From contig JAOALB010000341.1 in NCBI GenBank assembly GCA_025331125.1, forward strand, positions 1-14,795: 14,795 nt of DNA, read 5' to 3'. Positions 7,247-14,795 of the stretch are shown here, one piece after another. The position numbers and the translations under genes are program-made. Numbering within the stretch: the stretch's first letter is position 1; every line of letters begins with the position of its first letter. The stretch comes from Mycogone perniciosa. Taxonomy: Eukaryota; Ascomycota; Sordariomycetes; Hypocreales; Hypocreaceae. Under the pieces are notes generated by a model that saw nothing but the letters and a program-made list of their open reading frames with translations, did no database searches and was not told the DNA's origin.

Positions 7247-8615
7247 ATGTTGCGTGGCAATTACTGGTACTACACATTCCTGCCAATCATGAAGCATCAC
7301 GACGATACGTTAGACGGTATTATCCGCTTCTTGCAGCGTTATCCTCCAGAGGATCGCCTTAGCACACTTTTAACGCAAAGTAAAAATGTCGTCCAATTTT
7401 TTTAACGGTTACTCGTTCCTCACTTATCTCTATTTGTGTCTGAGACTACTAAAATTTACGACGTCTACGTTACTGGAGATTCTAATGGCAGTAACTATGA
7501 CAGAAACTATATTAACGATCCTGAAGCTGTCGAGGACGAACTGCCTGAACCTACTGAAGAAATTGTCGACATCGACTTGCCTAAATCAACCGGCGAAGGG
7601 GTCTATTAACATCGACTTGCCTGAACTTACCAACCAGAATGCTGTGTCCTAAGACGATACTAAAGCAAATCTCAAAGAGTGGCGGGAAACCCCTGCATCA
7701 TTCTGGGAGGATTCACACACACTTCTTGAACTCGGACCGCAAAAACACAGCCGTCAAAACCTCCAGAAACTACTTCGACATTCTGTCGGCAAGAAGTCTG
7801 AACTTGAGCCATAGATTCTCCAATACAGGTTCATTTGCGTCCTCGTGTTTCGGAGTTTTCTACATTCTCAACCAGCTTCAGGCCTGGATAGCTTATGGAT
7901 GTGAAGGAGATTACGCTTGTATCATCATGGGCGGTCGAAAACGAGTAAAGTTTTGCAAGATGCTTCGGCCGGACAGCGAAGAGATTGATTATGGCACTCT
8001 ACTCTGCGATGACATTCTAGACTAGATGTAAAAGATCAGTATCCTCTGCATGTTAATTGAAACTAGTATAATAGCAAGTTGGGATAAGAATACTACCCAC
8101 TGGAGGCGCAAATATAAAAAGCATCTTGCTAAGATGAAAGAGAGCAAATGGTTGAGCACATACTCGAATGAGGCAAAATCGGCGGCACAAGCGATTCTTG
8201 ATGAATATCAGCAGTTGATGAGCACTATATTACATGCAACGTTGAACCAGATAAACGAAAACGCGATGCTGCCGGGACCGAGGTACAGGACGATGAGACA
8301 CCAAGAAGGACACGCCACCAGCCTAGGCTGCCAGACAAAGTTGTTCGTGTTGTTGCGAGCAGAGACTGTGGCACCGCAGTCAGCCCTTCTCCCGAACATC
8401 CAACACAAACACCAGGTTCGCGATACCACTCTATAGAGAATGCGTGGGAAGCCGTTTCGGAGAATACCCTGGCACTTGGAAATGGAGAGAACTATTCAGG
8501 CCTTCACACCCTAGCACAGGCTGCAAGCGAAGCATTAGATCCCAACTGCCCTGCTGCTTTCGACAACGGACTCACTTTCATTAGCTGCCGATCACGTCTT
8601 CCTCAGCAATTATAG
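7247..8615 (+). pseudogene. Decayed gene of unknown family
   Basis: From ATG 7247 the frame reads MLRGNYWYYTFLPIMKHHDD, then TLDGIIRFLQRYPPEDRL, to a TAA at 7403. It continues in frame as RLLVPHLSLFVSETTKIYDV and an acidic part (NDPEAVEDELPEPTEE). A 40-bp imperfect duplication (ACATCGACTTGCCT at 7569 and 7609) shifts the frame. The next frame gives KANLKEWRETPASFWEDSHT and LLRHSVGKKSELEP. After further shifts come ESKWLSTYSNEAKSAAQAIL and DEYQQ (about 8150-8210), then VDEHYITCNVEPDKRKRDAA and TEVQDDETPRRTRHQ, ending GLTFISCRSRLPQQL at TAG 8613-8615. The pieces are collinear and coding-like, with a basic, nuclear-localisation-like KRKR patch. The family is not recognised. Some breaks could be unannotated introns. 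Confidence 0.55.
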
Positions 8616-8689
8616 GTCAACGAATTAAGTGGTAGAATAGGGAGAACGATATTGCGCACTGTGGGGAGAAGTGGACTTGACATCTATGC

Positions 8690-8875
8690 AAAATCCAGTC
8701 AAGAGACAACATAAAATATCCCTGGACCGCAATGCTCACCGGATGACGGCGTTTCATTTCCTCTCGTGACCAGCCCAGGGTATCCGTACTTGGTACTGTA
8801 GTCAAGGTCTCGACTCTATAAAAGTGACCAGCAGATACCATGCGGACCCTTGTAGTACTTATTCCATGGTGTGGG
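8690..8875 (-). pseudogene. 3' fragment of a LaeA-like methyltransferase
   Basis: The minus strand reads LQGSAWYLLVTFIE, shifts frame, then VETLTTVPSTDTLGWSREEM. This aligns with residues of about 258-300 of the intact methyltransferase at 11919-12902 (NFLRLSFIEGLEALTAVPF and DILGWSQEEVE). At nucleotide level GACCAGCCCAGG.TATCC and CTGG..CGCAATGC..ACCG are shared on the plus strand. The SAM-binding core is absent, so this is a truncated relic of a paralogue, not a gene. Confidence 0.72.
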
Positions 8876-9453
8876 CTACCATCTAGCCCCAGTCTTGGCA
8901 TTGACATGCCTTCCATGCAGACGGTTGTCAATACTTAGCTCTCTTGTGTTTTTAAGTCTCTTTACGCATGTTTCCCATAATAGATAGGAATGCTAGCAAG
9001 CCTCATAGTCTCACCAAGGCTTGACTCCGACTCCCCCTAGATAATCGACAAGAGGGTGTAATGCTATATCCACAACCCCTTATTCTGATAGGTCGCCCGC
9101 CCATATAAGCGTGAATAATCTCTAGGTCACATGCAACAAAAGACGGTTTTAACACTCAGAACGGTAACAGGGTTAAACAATCACACTGCCAATCGCATAA
9201 CCGTGAAGACTTAGGTCGCCTCAGAGGACCTTACTACCTTGTAACGCCACAGACGGAACTCTCTAAAAGATCTAGTGGCATTAGTCTCAGAATGAGGCAA
9301 TCTCTCCTCCATCAAGCTGGGTCCCTGAGCGTAGCCGACTACCCGTCTTGTTTCCCATAGCAAGTTGGTGACTACTTAAGGGTGGCCATTTCCTGAGCTT
9401 TCCCAAACTGAAATCCGAACGCATCTTTCAGTACCATTGATCTCACACCGTTC
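8876..9453. other. Non-coding stretch
   Basis: I find no gene, repeat or recognisable RNA here. It presumably contains the promoter of the small gene at 9454, but no clear TATA or CCAAT box can be pointed out with confidence. Confidence 0.35.
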
Positions 9454-9986
9454 ATGATGACTTTTGACGAATTCGTTGGAGAGTCCAACAACTCTCATAT
9501 ACTATGGACAACCGAGTACGAGAAGCCCTGGATGAAAGCCATCATAAAGAAGGGATACGGGCTTTTGGGTAAATGGTGGTTGGAGGCTCTCCCCGAAGGT
9601 TATTTTACAGGTAAGAACCTTCCCCTAGCTCAAGATGCCGCTAATAATATCGCCAAGCACATGATGCTACCGGTGACGATTTCGAGAAGTTCATGCAAGA
9701 GTATGAACAACTGGGGGGCAAAATTGAGCTAATAAATGTCGTTCTCGATGGTGGTTATGTCAAGGTTATGCCGAGTCAGAAATTCTTGTCTGAGAGTGAG
9801 GCTCGCATAAAGGAGATTGAGGCAGGAAAGCTCGATATGCCCTCTACAGAGGAACTTAAAAACAGATGGCATGAACGTACAGTGAAAATACCTGAGGCTG
9901 AAGCACAAGTGGCTCGAATTGAAGCGGAGTTGCGTCGTCGTGGAGCTGGCAGTTGGGGGAGCTGGCTTTTGTCTTTCATTCGTTAA
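9454..9986 (+). CDS. Small spliced gene, protein of unknown function (161 aa)
   Basis: Exon 1 (9454-9610) encodes MMTFDEFVGESNNSHILWTT and continues to LGKWWLEALPEGYFT. An intron of 47 nt (9611-9657) with donor GTAAGA, branch-like GCTAATA and acceptor CCAAG joins in frame to AHDATGDDFEKFMQEYEQLG. The protein ends with an acidic/basic heptad-rich segment (ESEARIKEIEAGKLD..EAEAQVARIEAELRRRG) that should form a coiled coil, and a short hydrophobic tail SWGSWLLSFIR. The total is 486 coding bases including TAA. Unspliced, the frame breaks after exon 1, and the in-frame splice is the main reason to believe the gene. The family is not recognised. The start is the first of two adjacent ATGs; an upstream exon cannot be excluded. 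Confidence 0.62.
9611..9657 (+). other. Predicted intron of the small gene
   Basis: It runs from GTAAGA to AAG, 47 nt, with a GCTAATAAT branch-like motif about 12 nt before the acceptor. Removing it joins ACA-G to CA-CAT and continues the downstream frame without interruption. Confidence 0.55.
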
Positions 9987-10094
9987 TTTTTAATTAAAGC
10001 AAGGCTATGTACGACGTTCTTCAAAAGAGGTCGGTAATTACATGGGACTCCGCCTTACTGTCTGTTTCTATAGCTGTATATGTTGTGTAATACG

Positions 10095-10342
10095 GTTACG
10101 TAGTCAACCTGAGCACATCATAATTATAGGGCATTCCAGTCACTTAAATTTCCACTCTATTACACCGTGATGTGTATGTCTGTTGACCTAATCCTCCATT
10201 GTAATTGGTTTCCTTCCCAGCTGTTTTATCATAGAAAAGAAATGACGCGCGTCCTGTCTTCCATCTCAGAAAAAATAATCTCTCTTACATACAATCTTCC
10301 TCATTATTCCGATAACAAGACCGATGTTATACGATAGCATGC
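10095..10342 (+). repeat. Dispersed repeat, copy 2
   Basis: Collinear with 4573-4795 in the same orientation. The best-conserved blocks are GTTACGTAGTCA at the left and AGACCGATGTTATACGA at the right. ATAACA..TGTTAT near the right end (about 10312-10330) could form a short hairpin. This copy is about 25 bp longer than the first because of small indels. It has no coding frame. Confidence 0.65.
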
Positions 10343-10924
10343 GCTTTAGAATAACGTTCCGATGAGCTAATCTCCCGTTCGGGGCCGGTAAATCATCGGG
10401 GAAAAGCCAACAGAAGTTATCCCCAGATAGCAACATGGATCAGGTCACCTCAGGCATAGAATATATTAAGTCTAAATAAAGTAACTACTTAAACATGTTG
10501 GCTGGTTACACACTACTAACTTTCTCAATATGTAAGTAGTGGGATCCTATCATCTTATTTCCTCGCCTGTCGTTTCCTGCCGCTTTTGACAGCTACCTAG
10601 AGATAGTGAAGGAATTTATGATCTAATACTCAAGTCGCATACCGCCAGCCTGTACCCTATTAAATATAAGTCAGCAAATTAAAGGTATAATTTTAACAAA
10701 TAATTTTACCAGTACTCGTTCTTTGTAGCTTTGACAGGACACCTTCGCTGCGTTTCGATGTATTTATCACACCATAATTCCGCAATCCAGTAAGTGTGAG
10801 TGCATTCGAATATTTTCTATTCTAGCATAAGTATAGTAACTTCAAGATTGCTTTATCAAACCTACGTAAACGTAATTACACATTTCGAAGGTTTAAGATA
10901 GGGATAGACTCCTTTGAGCGTTTA
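10343..10924. other. AT-rich non-coding stretch
   Basis: I see no gene. A short inverted pair ACTACTTA..TAAGTAGT (about 10484-10540) and AT-rich sequence from 10650 to 10900 are present. Nothing is recognisable. Confidence 0.35.
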
Positions 10925-11228
10925 TCAGTTCTGCGCCGCCTTACGGTACGCGCCCTCGCCTTTAATATGCAGATACAAGGCCAGCTCTTGTAGATTAAGA
11001 ATGGCGTCACTGGTTGCCAGGATCCTTGCAACCATGTTCGGGTATACCTGCGGTTGGTACTCCGTACGGAGTACCGCATCAATAGTATTATTAGCCTTTG
11101 CCTGATCTTGGAACTGGCCACACTGGAGTCTCGCGCATTTTCTCTGCCAACACACACATGGCACCACACTCAAATTGCATCTGGTTGTCTCAGTGTCACA
11201 CTAGCGCGCCACTCGCCATGTACTCACT
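10925..11228 (-). CDS. Possible spliced ORF of unknown function (uncertain)
   Basis: The terminal exon (11143-10925, 72 codons) reads RKCARLQCGQFQDQAKANNT, then PQVYPNMVARILATSDAILN and LQELALYLHIKGEGAY, ending at TGA 10925-10927. Upstream a good donor (CCA|GTGAGT at 11227) and acceptor (TTGGCAG ending 11144) define an 84-nt intron. Before it, the frame continues as GGRWQSIFGDWETRVTLFSL. No start or family is recognised, and a competing open frame overlaps exon 1. A 20-bp perfect palindrome lies in the middle of the terminal exon. This could be a real gene, a relic or chance. Confidence 0.3.
11056..11075. repeat. Perfect 20-bp palindrome built on TACGGAGTA
   Basis: GGTACTCCGTACGGAGTACC equals its own reverse complement. 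The half-site TACGGAGTA appears again at about 13597 (GGTACGGAGTATAAGG). This nonamer is a motif I associate with ascomycete intergenic and repeat sequence; its role is not known to me. Confidence 0.7.
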
Positions 11229-11410
11229 GGAGTGGAGCACAGTGAAAACAGAGTGACCCGTGTTTCCCAATCTCCAAAAATACTTTGCCAGCGGCCACCT
11301 ATATCGGCAATGCATGTACCAGGGTAATTGAAATACTATCCGATCATCTGCAGCATATTAAGTCTCATTCTCTGCATTTGTACTCCTACTAACGCAAAAT
11401 AGTTGCCAAG

Positions 11411-11632
11411 ATGCTCTCTATATCCATGGCTTGCAGGAATTGGAGAGGCGATGCATATTTATCAAATAAAGTCAACTCGGAAGTATATTGCCCCGAACAC
11501 CAATCAGATTCGCGTATGCTGTCCATTCCGATTCTCGTGTATGATAATTTCAGAGGCCAGTACTTCGTACATTATCCATTCCGTAAGCAACTAGGTATGA
11601 TGCCCCAATACCTCCTCCCTTTCAAAAACTAG
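11411..11632 (+). CDS. Small ORF of unknown function (uncertain)
   Basis: A 73-codon open frame reads MLSISMACRNWRGDAYLSNK, then ILVYDNFRGQYFVHYPFRKQ. A branch-site-like CTAAC and an AATAG acceptor lie just before it (11389-11402), so it could be the last exon of a spliced gene, but no matching upstream exon in the same frame is convincing. No family is recognised. Confidence 0.22.
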   Translation: MLSISMACRNWRGDAYLSNKVNSEVYCPEHQSDSRMLSIPILVYDNFRGQYFVHYPFRKQLGMMPQYLLPFKN

Positions 11633-11918
11633 CGTAAGATATAGCGCCAAGGCGCGACCAAACAGGAACAAGGCCGGGTGTATGAAGCAGAGCGAGGATT
11701 TCAGCGCTTGTAACTGCATTTCTGAGAACGTATATAGAAGATGGAGAAACCAATAATATATAAAGGAGGAGCGAATAAAAAAAGGCTGCAGATCCTATAT
11801 TTCCAAACATCCCCCAATTCAACGCATCTGTCTCGATCAACCAAGCTCATTGATTGGATTAACACCAGTTCAAGTAAATTAAGGTTGTCCTCCAAATTGA
11901 TTCATGTTTAATAATCCT

Positions 11919-12902
11919 TTAGGCTAATTCAAATGGTTTTTGCCCATAAACGACAAAGAAATTGAACATGGCGTGAGTATGTCTGGCTCGCAATGCCAAC
12001 CGAACCATGTAGTTCAGAACCTCCACCTCCTCTTGCGACCAGCCCAGGATATCCCTAAATGGCACCGCAGTAAGGGCTTCGAGTCCTTCAATGAAACTCA
12101 GGCGTAAAAAGTTACCGACTTCTTTGAGCCGTTCATCCTTGGGCCAACTACCGATGGGGAGCTTGAATCGCTGCTCAGTGACGCCAGTAAAGCCGGCTGC
12201 CTCAGCCCACCCCTTGAAGGACGGGGCGGGGTTTAGGGTGCGGCCGTTCTTGCAGCAGGCATCCATGAGACGGTTCATTAGCAGGATAATGGCATTATCA
12301 GGTTTCAGCGAGTCGTCTTCCGAGTAGGGGTTATTATCAGATTCCTGGAACTCGACCCATCCTCCTGGCCTTAGGTTATCGAAGATCTGTCGGATAAGTC
12401 TTGGCCAGTCTTTAATGGAACCAGCCATGTACCGGCAGTGGATAAAGTCGTATTTATCTGGCTCATCCCACTGCAGTTCGACGTTGTCGACCAGGAATTT
12501 CACATTCGGGGGCACCCAGGATGGTTGGATCGGGCTGAGGTCCTTCCCAATAATGGAGGCTCTAGGGAAGCGGTCTGCGAACTGGATGCACCAGAATCCC
12601 GTACCGGTACCTATGTCTAGAACTTTGAGTTCCTCGGGTTTGATTGGAGCGAGAAAAAGTCGTCCTTCGAGCAGACCGTAGTACGCGTAGTGAACCACAT
12701 CGAGGCGCTGTTGCTCTTGTTCATCATTGGGAAAGATATAGTCTCCCGCATAGTAGCCGTGGTAGCGTCGGCCATGCTTCCACACATACCACTCGATACT
12801 GCTGGACAAGGAGATGCTGGCTGACGAGATCTCATCGCCATACGTCGAGTCAGAATCACCCTGGTTCACCTCGACCCCAACAGTTGCTGGCGTAGTTGAC
12901 AT
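11919..12902 (-). CDS. SAM-dependent methyltransferase, LaeA-like (methyltransferase domain family)
   Basis: An intact single-exon gene of 327 residues. After a variable Ser/Thr/acidic N-terminus comes WYVWKHGRRYHGYYAGDYIF (38-57), then PNDEQEQQRLD, a segment typical of fungal LaeA-like enzymes. SAM-binding motif I is VLDIGTGTGFWCIQFAD (94-110). The acidic residue after strand 2 is in IGKDLSPIQP (Asp121, where relatives commonly read G-T-D). Motif II is around YDFIHCRYM (151-159), and LRPGGWVEFQE (177-187) is the strand-4/5 signature. The C-terminus ends LGWSQEEVEVLNYMV..FFVVYGQKP. Length and motif order match the family, so it is probably a functional small-molecule or protein methyltransferase. 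LaeA itself is a nuclear regulator of secondary metabolism, but most paralogues have no known substrate, so I do not name this one. A broken relative lies at 8690-8875. The start has A at -3 (AAG ATG T). Confidence 0.92.
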   Translation of the reverse strand: MSTTPATVGVEVNQGDSDSTYGDEISSASISLSSSIEWYVWKHGRRYHGYYAGDYIFPNDEQEQQRLDVVHYAYYGLLEGRLFLAPIKPEELKVLDIGTGTGFWCIQFADRFPRASIIGKDLSPIQPSWVPPNVKFLVDNVELQWDEPDKYDFIHCRYMAGSIKDWPRLIRQIFDNLRPGGWVEFQESDNNPYSEDDSLKPDNAIILLMNRLMDACCKNGRTLNPAPSFKGWAEAAGFTGVTEQRFKLPIGSWPKDERLKEVGNFLRLSFIEGLEALTAVPFRDILGWSQEEVEVLNYMVRLALRARHTHAMFNFFVVYGQKPFELA

Positions 12903-12929
12903 CTTGGTATGGCTCGTCCCAGCAGAAAT

Positions 12930-12958
12930 ATTGACAAGAGACGAGAGCCCTTGTCAAT
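12930..12958. promoter_or_regulatory. Inverted repeat in the methyltransferase leader or promoter
   Basis: ATTGACAAG (12930-12938) and CTTGTCAAT (12950-12958) are perfect 9-bp inverted arms around an 11-nt spacer, 28 bases upstream of the methyltransferase ATG. It could be a dimeric regulator site or a leader hairpin. No function is assigned. Confidence 0.45.
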
Positions 12959-12974
12959 CAGCAGGAAGGTAGTG

Positions 12975-12990
12975 ATTGGCTGCCTTATAA
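12975..12990 (-). promoter_or_regulatory. CCAAT and TATA-like elements upstream of the methyltransferase
   Basis: On the minus strand CCAAT lies at 12979-12975, about 75 bp before the ATG, with a TTATAA sequence at 12990-12985 just upstream. CCAAT boxes are bound by the HAP/CBC complex in ascomycetes (established knowledge). The order TATA before CCAAT is unusual, so the TATA assignment is weak. Confidence 0.35.
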
Positions 12991-14280
12991 TATCCAACAG
13001 GCATGAACCCTTGATACGCGCCAAACCACAGTGGGCTCTAGAAATCTGTAGATGAGACATTGACTGCCGGGAAGGACGATGTACTACCCAGCCTGACCAA
13101 GAACACGATGCCAATGCAGGCAACAAAAAGAAGAAATATGCCCTAACTGGTAGTGTACTTGGTGGATAGCAATCGCTATTTTACTCCTTTACTAGCGTCG
13201 CATGCTGCTAGGTAAGGGGTAAATACACAAAGAGCTAAGCAACACATTGACTCGAGGCTCTACCACGCGGGGGATGCCGGTGCCCCCGTCTGTTCCACAC
13301 AACAAATCTCAACAGATGCCAGGTTCCTGATAAATGTGATGACTGTTATCCCATGAAGCTAACAAATGGTAATGCCCAACCCCTGATCTTGTCGATATTC
13401 CCTCTCAGTAACTTGTTTAATGCATGATATGACCCCAGACACTACTCTGAGCAGGCCTGACCATCATCCTGGTACAATTTCATAGACATACTCTCACAGC
13501 CCAGCAGAATAAGCTATTATAGAGAGTTTGTACAGTGAGATTAATTGCTACAAAGGCAATCAATAACATGATCTTTTGCCCCATCAATGTAAAAGGTACG
13601 GAGTATAAGGGTTCGTTACAATTCGCTCGTCAGCGCCAAGCAATTTCTTCTTTCTAGTTCATTTACCATGCACATCTGATCCCTGCAAGTCTAGTCCTCT
13701 GGGGAACTTTTGGACTCGTCTACTTGTAATAAAGAGCCATGCTCGGCGTACTGTGTGGTAGGTGAGCCTATGCGCCATATGATTAACGATAAACCCCGAG
13801 TCCCCTTCTTGGTTACGTACCATCTTGTTATGGATGGTGATTCATGGTGTTAGCAGGGGGCAAGGGGTTGTCACAGGGGTTGGTTCCGACCACCCTTGGC
13901 GTAAGGCATGGTTGGTTGGACGACATCGCCCACCCATTATTAGTACCTTGTACAGAGTACTCCTTTCAGTTGCACAGGAATCTTTGAAGATACGCTAGTA
14001 TTATGCAAGAAGTAGCCACCTCTCGCATTCGTATGCCGCTTGCGGACAGAGTTTACCGTTGCCAAAAACTCTTGTTGTTGATGGTCTTACCATCTTAGGG
14101 AAAAAAAGTCGAAGATAAATTCCATACATGGCTTGAGTTAACAGCACAGGCTGATTGAAAAGACAAGCACATACGCTTCTTATATACATATCAAATAGTC
14201 TTTTCTTTTTTGCCCTAGAGTTAGCAGTCGTAGCCAAACCCATACGGGGCATTCCAATACATGTCACTATTGCAGACCCA
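12991..14280. other. Long intergenic stretch
   Basis: About 1.3 kb between the methyltransferase and the gene entering from the right. No coding frame holds up. The 107-codon minus frame at 14001-14324 overlaps the spliced gene in another frame and has no recognisable content. There is a GGTACGGAGTAT motif at 13595 and a G-rich patch at 13855-13895. Confidence 0.4.
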
Positions 14281-14795
14281 TCAGCCCTCACGCAGACCAT
14301 ACCTTGCCTCTGGTAGGCTGCCACCTACGTCCAAGGTATCGGGAACACCAAGGTGTTGTTCAACGATACTTAAGCTGCCAGGGTTAGCTTAGCTATTCAG
14401 GACGCCCGAAAGACATACCCGACTTTCCCTGCACACATCCCATGTACGAGATTCGAGACGCGGAGGCCGCTTGAATCGAGAGGTTCAAGGGGCAGATAAG
14501 CCTTAGATTCACCATCCAATACCGCATATCCACCAAGGATCTTCATTTGTCCAAGGAGCTGAAAATGGGCCTGTGAGAAGTTTTTGGCAGTGAAAATGAA
14601 CGGTTTACCTGTCACACGTCAGTATACTGCATTTACAAATCTAACCGTAGCCCATAGAGTCCACTAACGGCGTAATAAAAGTTCATTTGACCGAGGAAGC
14701 CAACTCTTTTGGAGCATATCTAAGACTTTGATATACTTCAGCACTCCCTGACGCATATCTTTCATCCGTGACTCTGCTCCACCCAAATAGCTGAG
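14281..14795 (-). CDS. 3' exons of a three-or-more-exon gene, unknown function (5' end outside window)
   Basis: Exon A (14795-14669) reads LSYLGGAESRMKDMRQGVLK, then YIKVLDMLQKSWLPRSNELL. Intron 14668-14609 is 60 nt with donor GTTAGT, branch ACTGAC and acceptor GACAG. Exon B (14608-14419) reads KPFIFTAKNFSQAHFQLLGQ, then MKILGGYAVLDGESKAYLPL and NLVHGMCAGKVG. Intron 14418-14375 is 44 nt with donor GTATGT, branch GCTAAC and acceptor GGCAG. Exon C (14374-14281) reads LSIVEQHLGVPDTLDVGGSL, then PEARYGLREG and TGA. All three exons join in frame with near-consensus splice sites, which strongly supports a real gene. I do not recognise the family. It appears soluble and not low-complexity. Confidence 0.72.

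Noticed and set aside
11622..11895. Two overlapping hydrophobic minus-strand open frames downstream of the methyltransferase
   Set aside because: They are short, overlap in different frames, have no recognisable motif, and lie in the probable 3' untranslated or intergenic region.
14001..14324. 107-codon minus-strand open frame
   Set aside because: It overlaps the last exon of the spliced gene in another frame and shows no domain or coding signature.
1..14795. tRNA, rRNA, CRISPR array or bacterial-type operon
   Set aside because: I found no T-loop/cloverleaf candidate, no regularly spaced identical repeats and no prokaryotic gene organisation. Introns mark the sequence as eukaryotic.

Overview
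The window comes from a filamentous ascomycete nuclear genome, and looks like an accessory, transposon-scarred stretch. Three things point there: short spliceosomal introns (44-60 nt, with GT..AG ends and CTAAC/CTGAC-like branch sites) interrupt coding frames; the protein families are ones expanded in such fungi (PNP_UDP-NACHT-ankyrin NLR, fungal PD-(D/E)XK nuclease-like, LaeA-type methyltransferase, Tc1/mariner transposase); and many genes are broken. Eurotiales or a Sordariomycete seems most likely, but the sequence alone does not settle this.

Left part (1-3253, minus strand): one large NLR-type gene, with PNP_UDP domain, coiled-coil linker, NACHT ATPase and ankyrin repeats running off the left edge. 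It is cut in two by a 407-bp TG..CA element (1954-2360) flanked by the 5-bp duplication GCATA, which I read as a solo LTR. Removing the element and one duplication puts the two halves back in the same reading frame. The NACHT half also carries three in-frame stops (1326, 1278, 1032). The PNP half still reads as a 324-residue ORF whose last 26 residues are encoded by the LTR.

Middle part (3250-9000): a gene graveyard. It holds a Tc1/mariner transposase remnant (minus, 3756-4308), one copy of a dispersed repeat (4573-4795; second copy at 10095-10342), a frameshifted PD-(D/E)XK nuclease-like pseudogene (plus, 5442-6403) that has lost its catalytic Glu, a possible membrane-protein remnant (minus, 6464-6745), an 86-bp fold-back with perfect 25-bp arms (7090-7175), an unrecognised decayed gene (plus, 7247-8615), and a methyltransferase 3' fragment (minus, about 8690-8875).

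Right part (9454-14795): apparently intact genes in long non-coding stretches. These are a small spliced gene of unknown function (9454-9986, plus), a doubtful spliced ORF (10925-11228, minus), an intact 327-residue SAM-dependent methyltransferase (11919-12902, minus), and the 3' exons of a three-exon gene of unknown function entering from the right edge (14281-14795, minus).

I see no operon, tRNA, rRNA or CRISPR. The coherent story is repeated insertion and point/indel decay of accessory defence-type genes (NLR, nuclease-like), next to an intact LaeA-like methyltransferase that has a broken relative 3 kb away.
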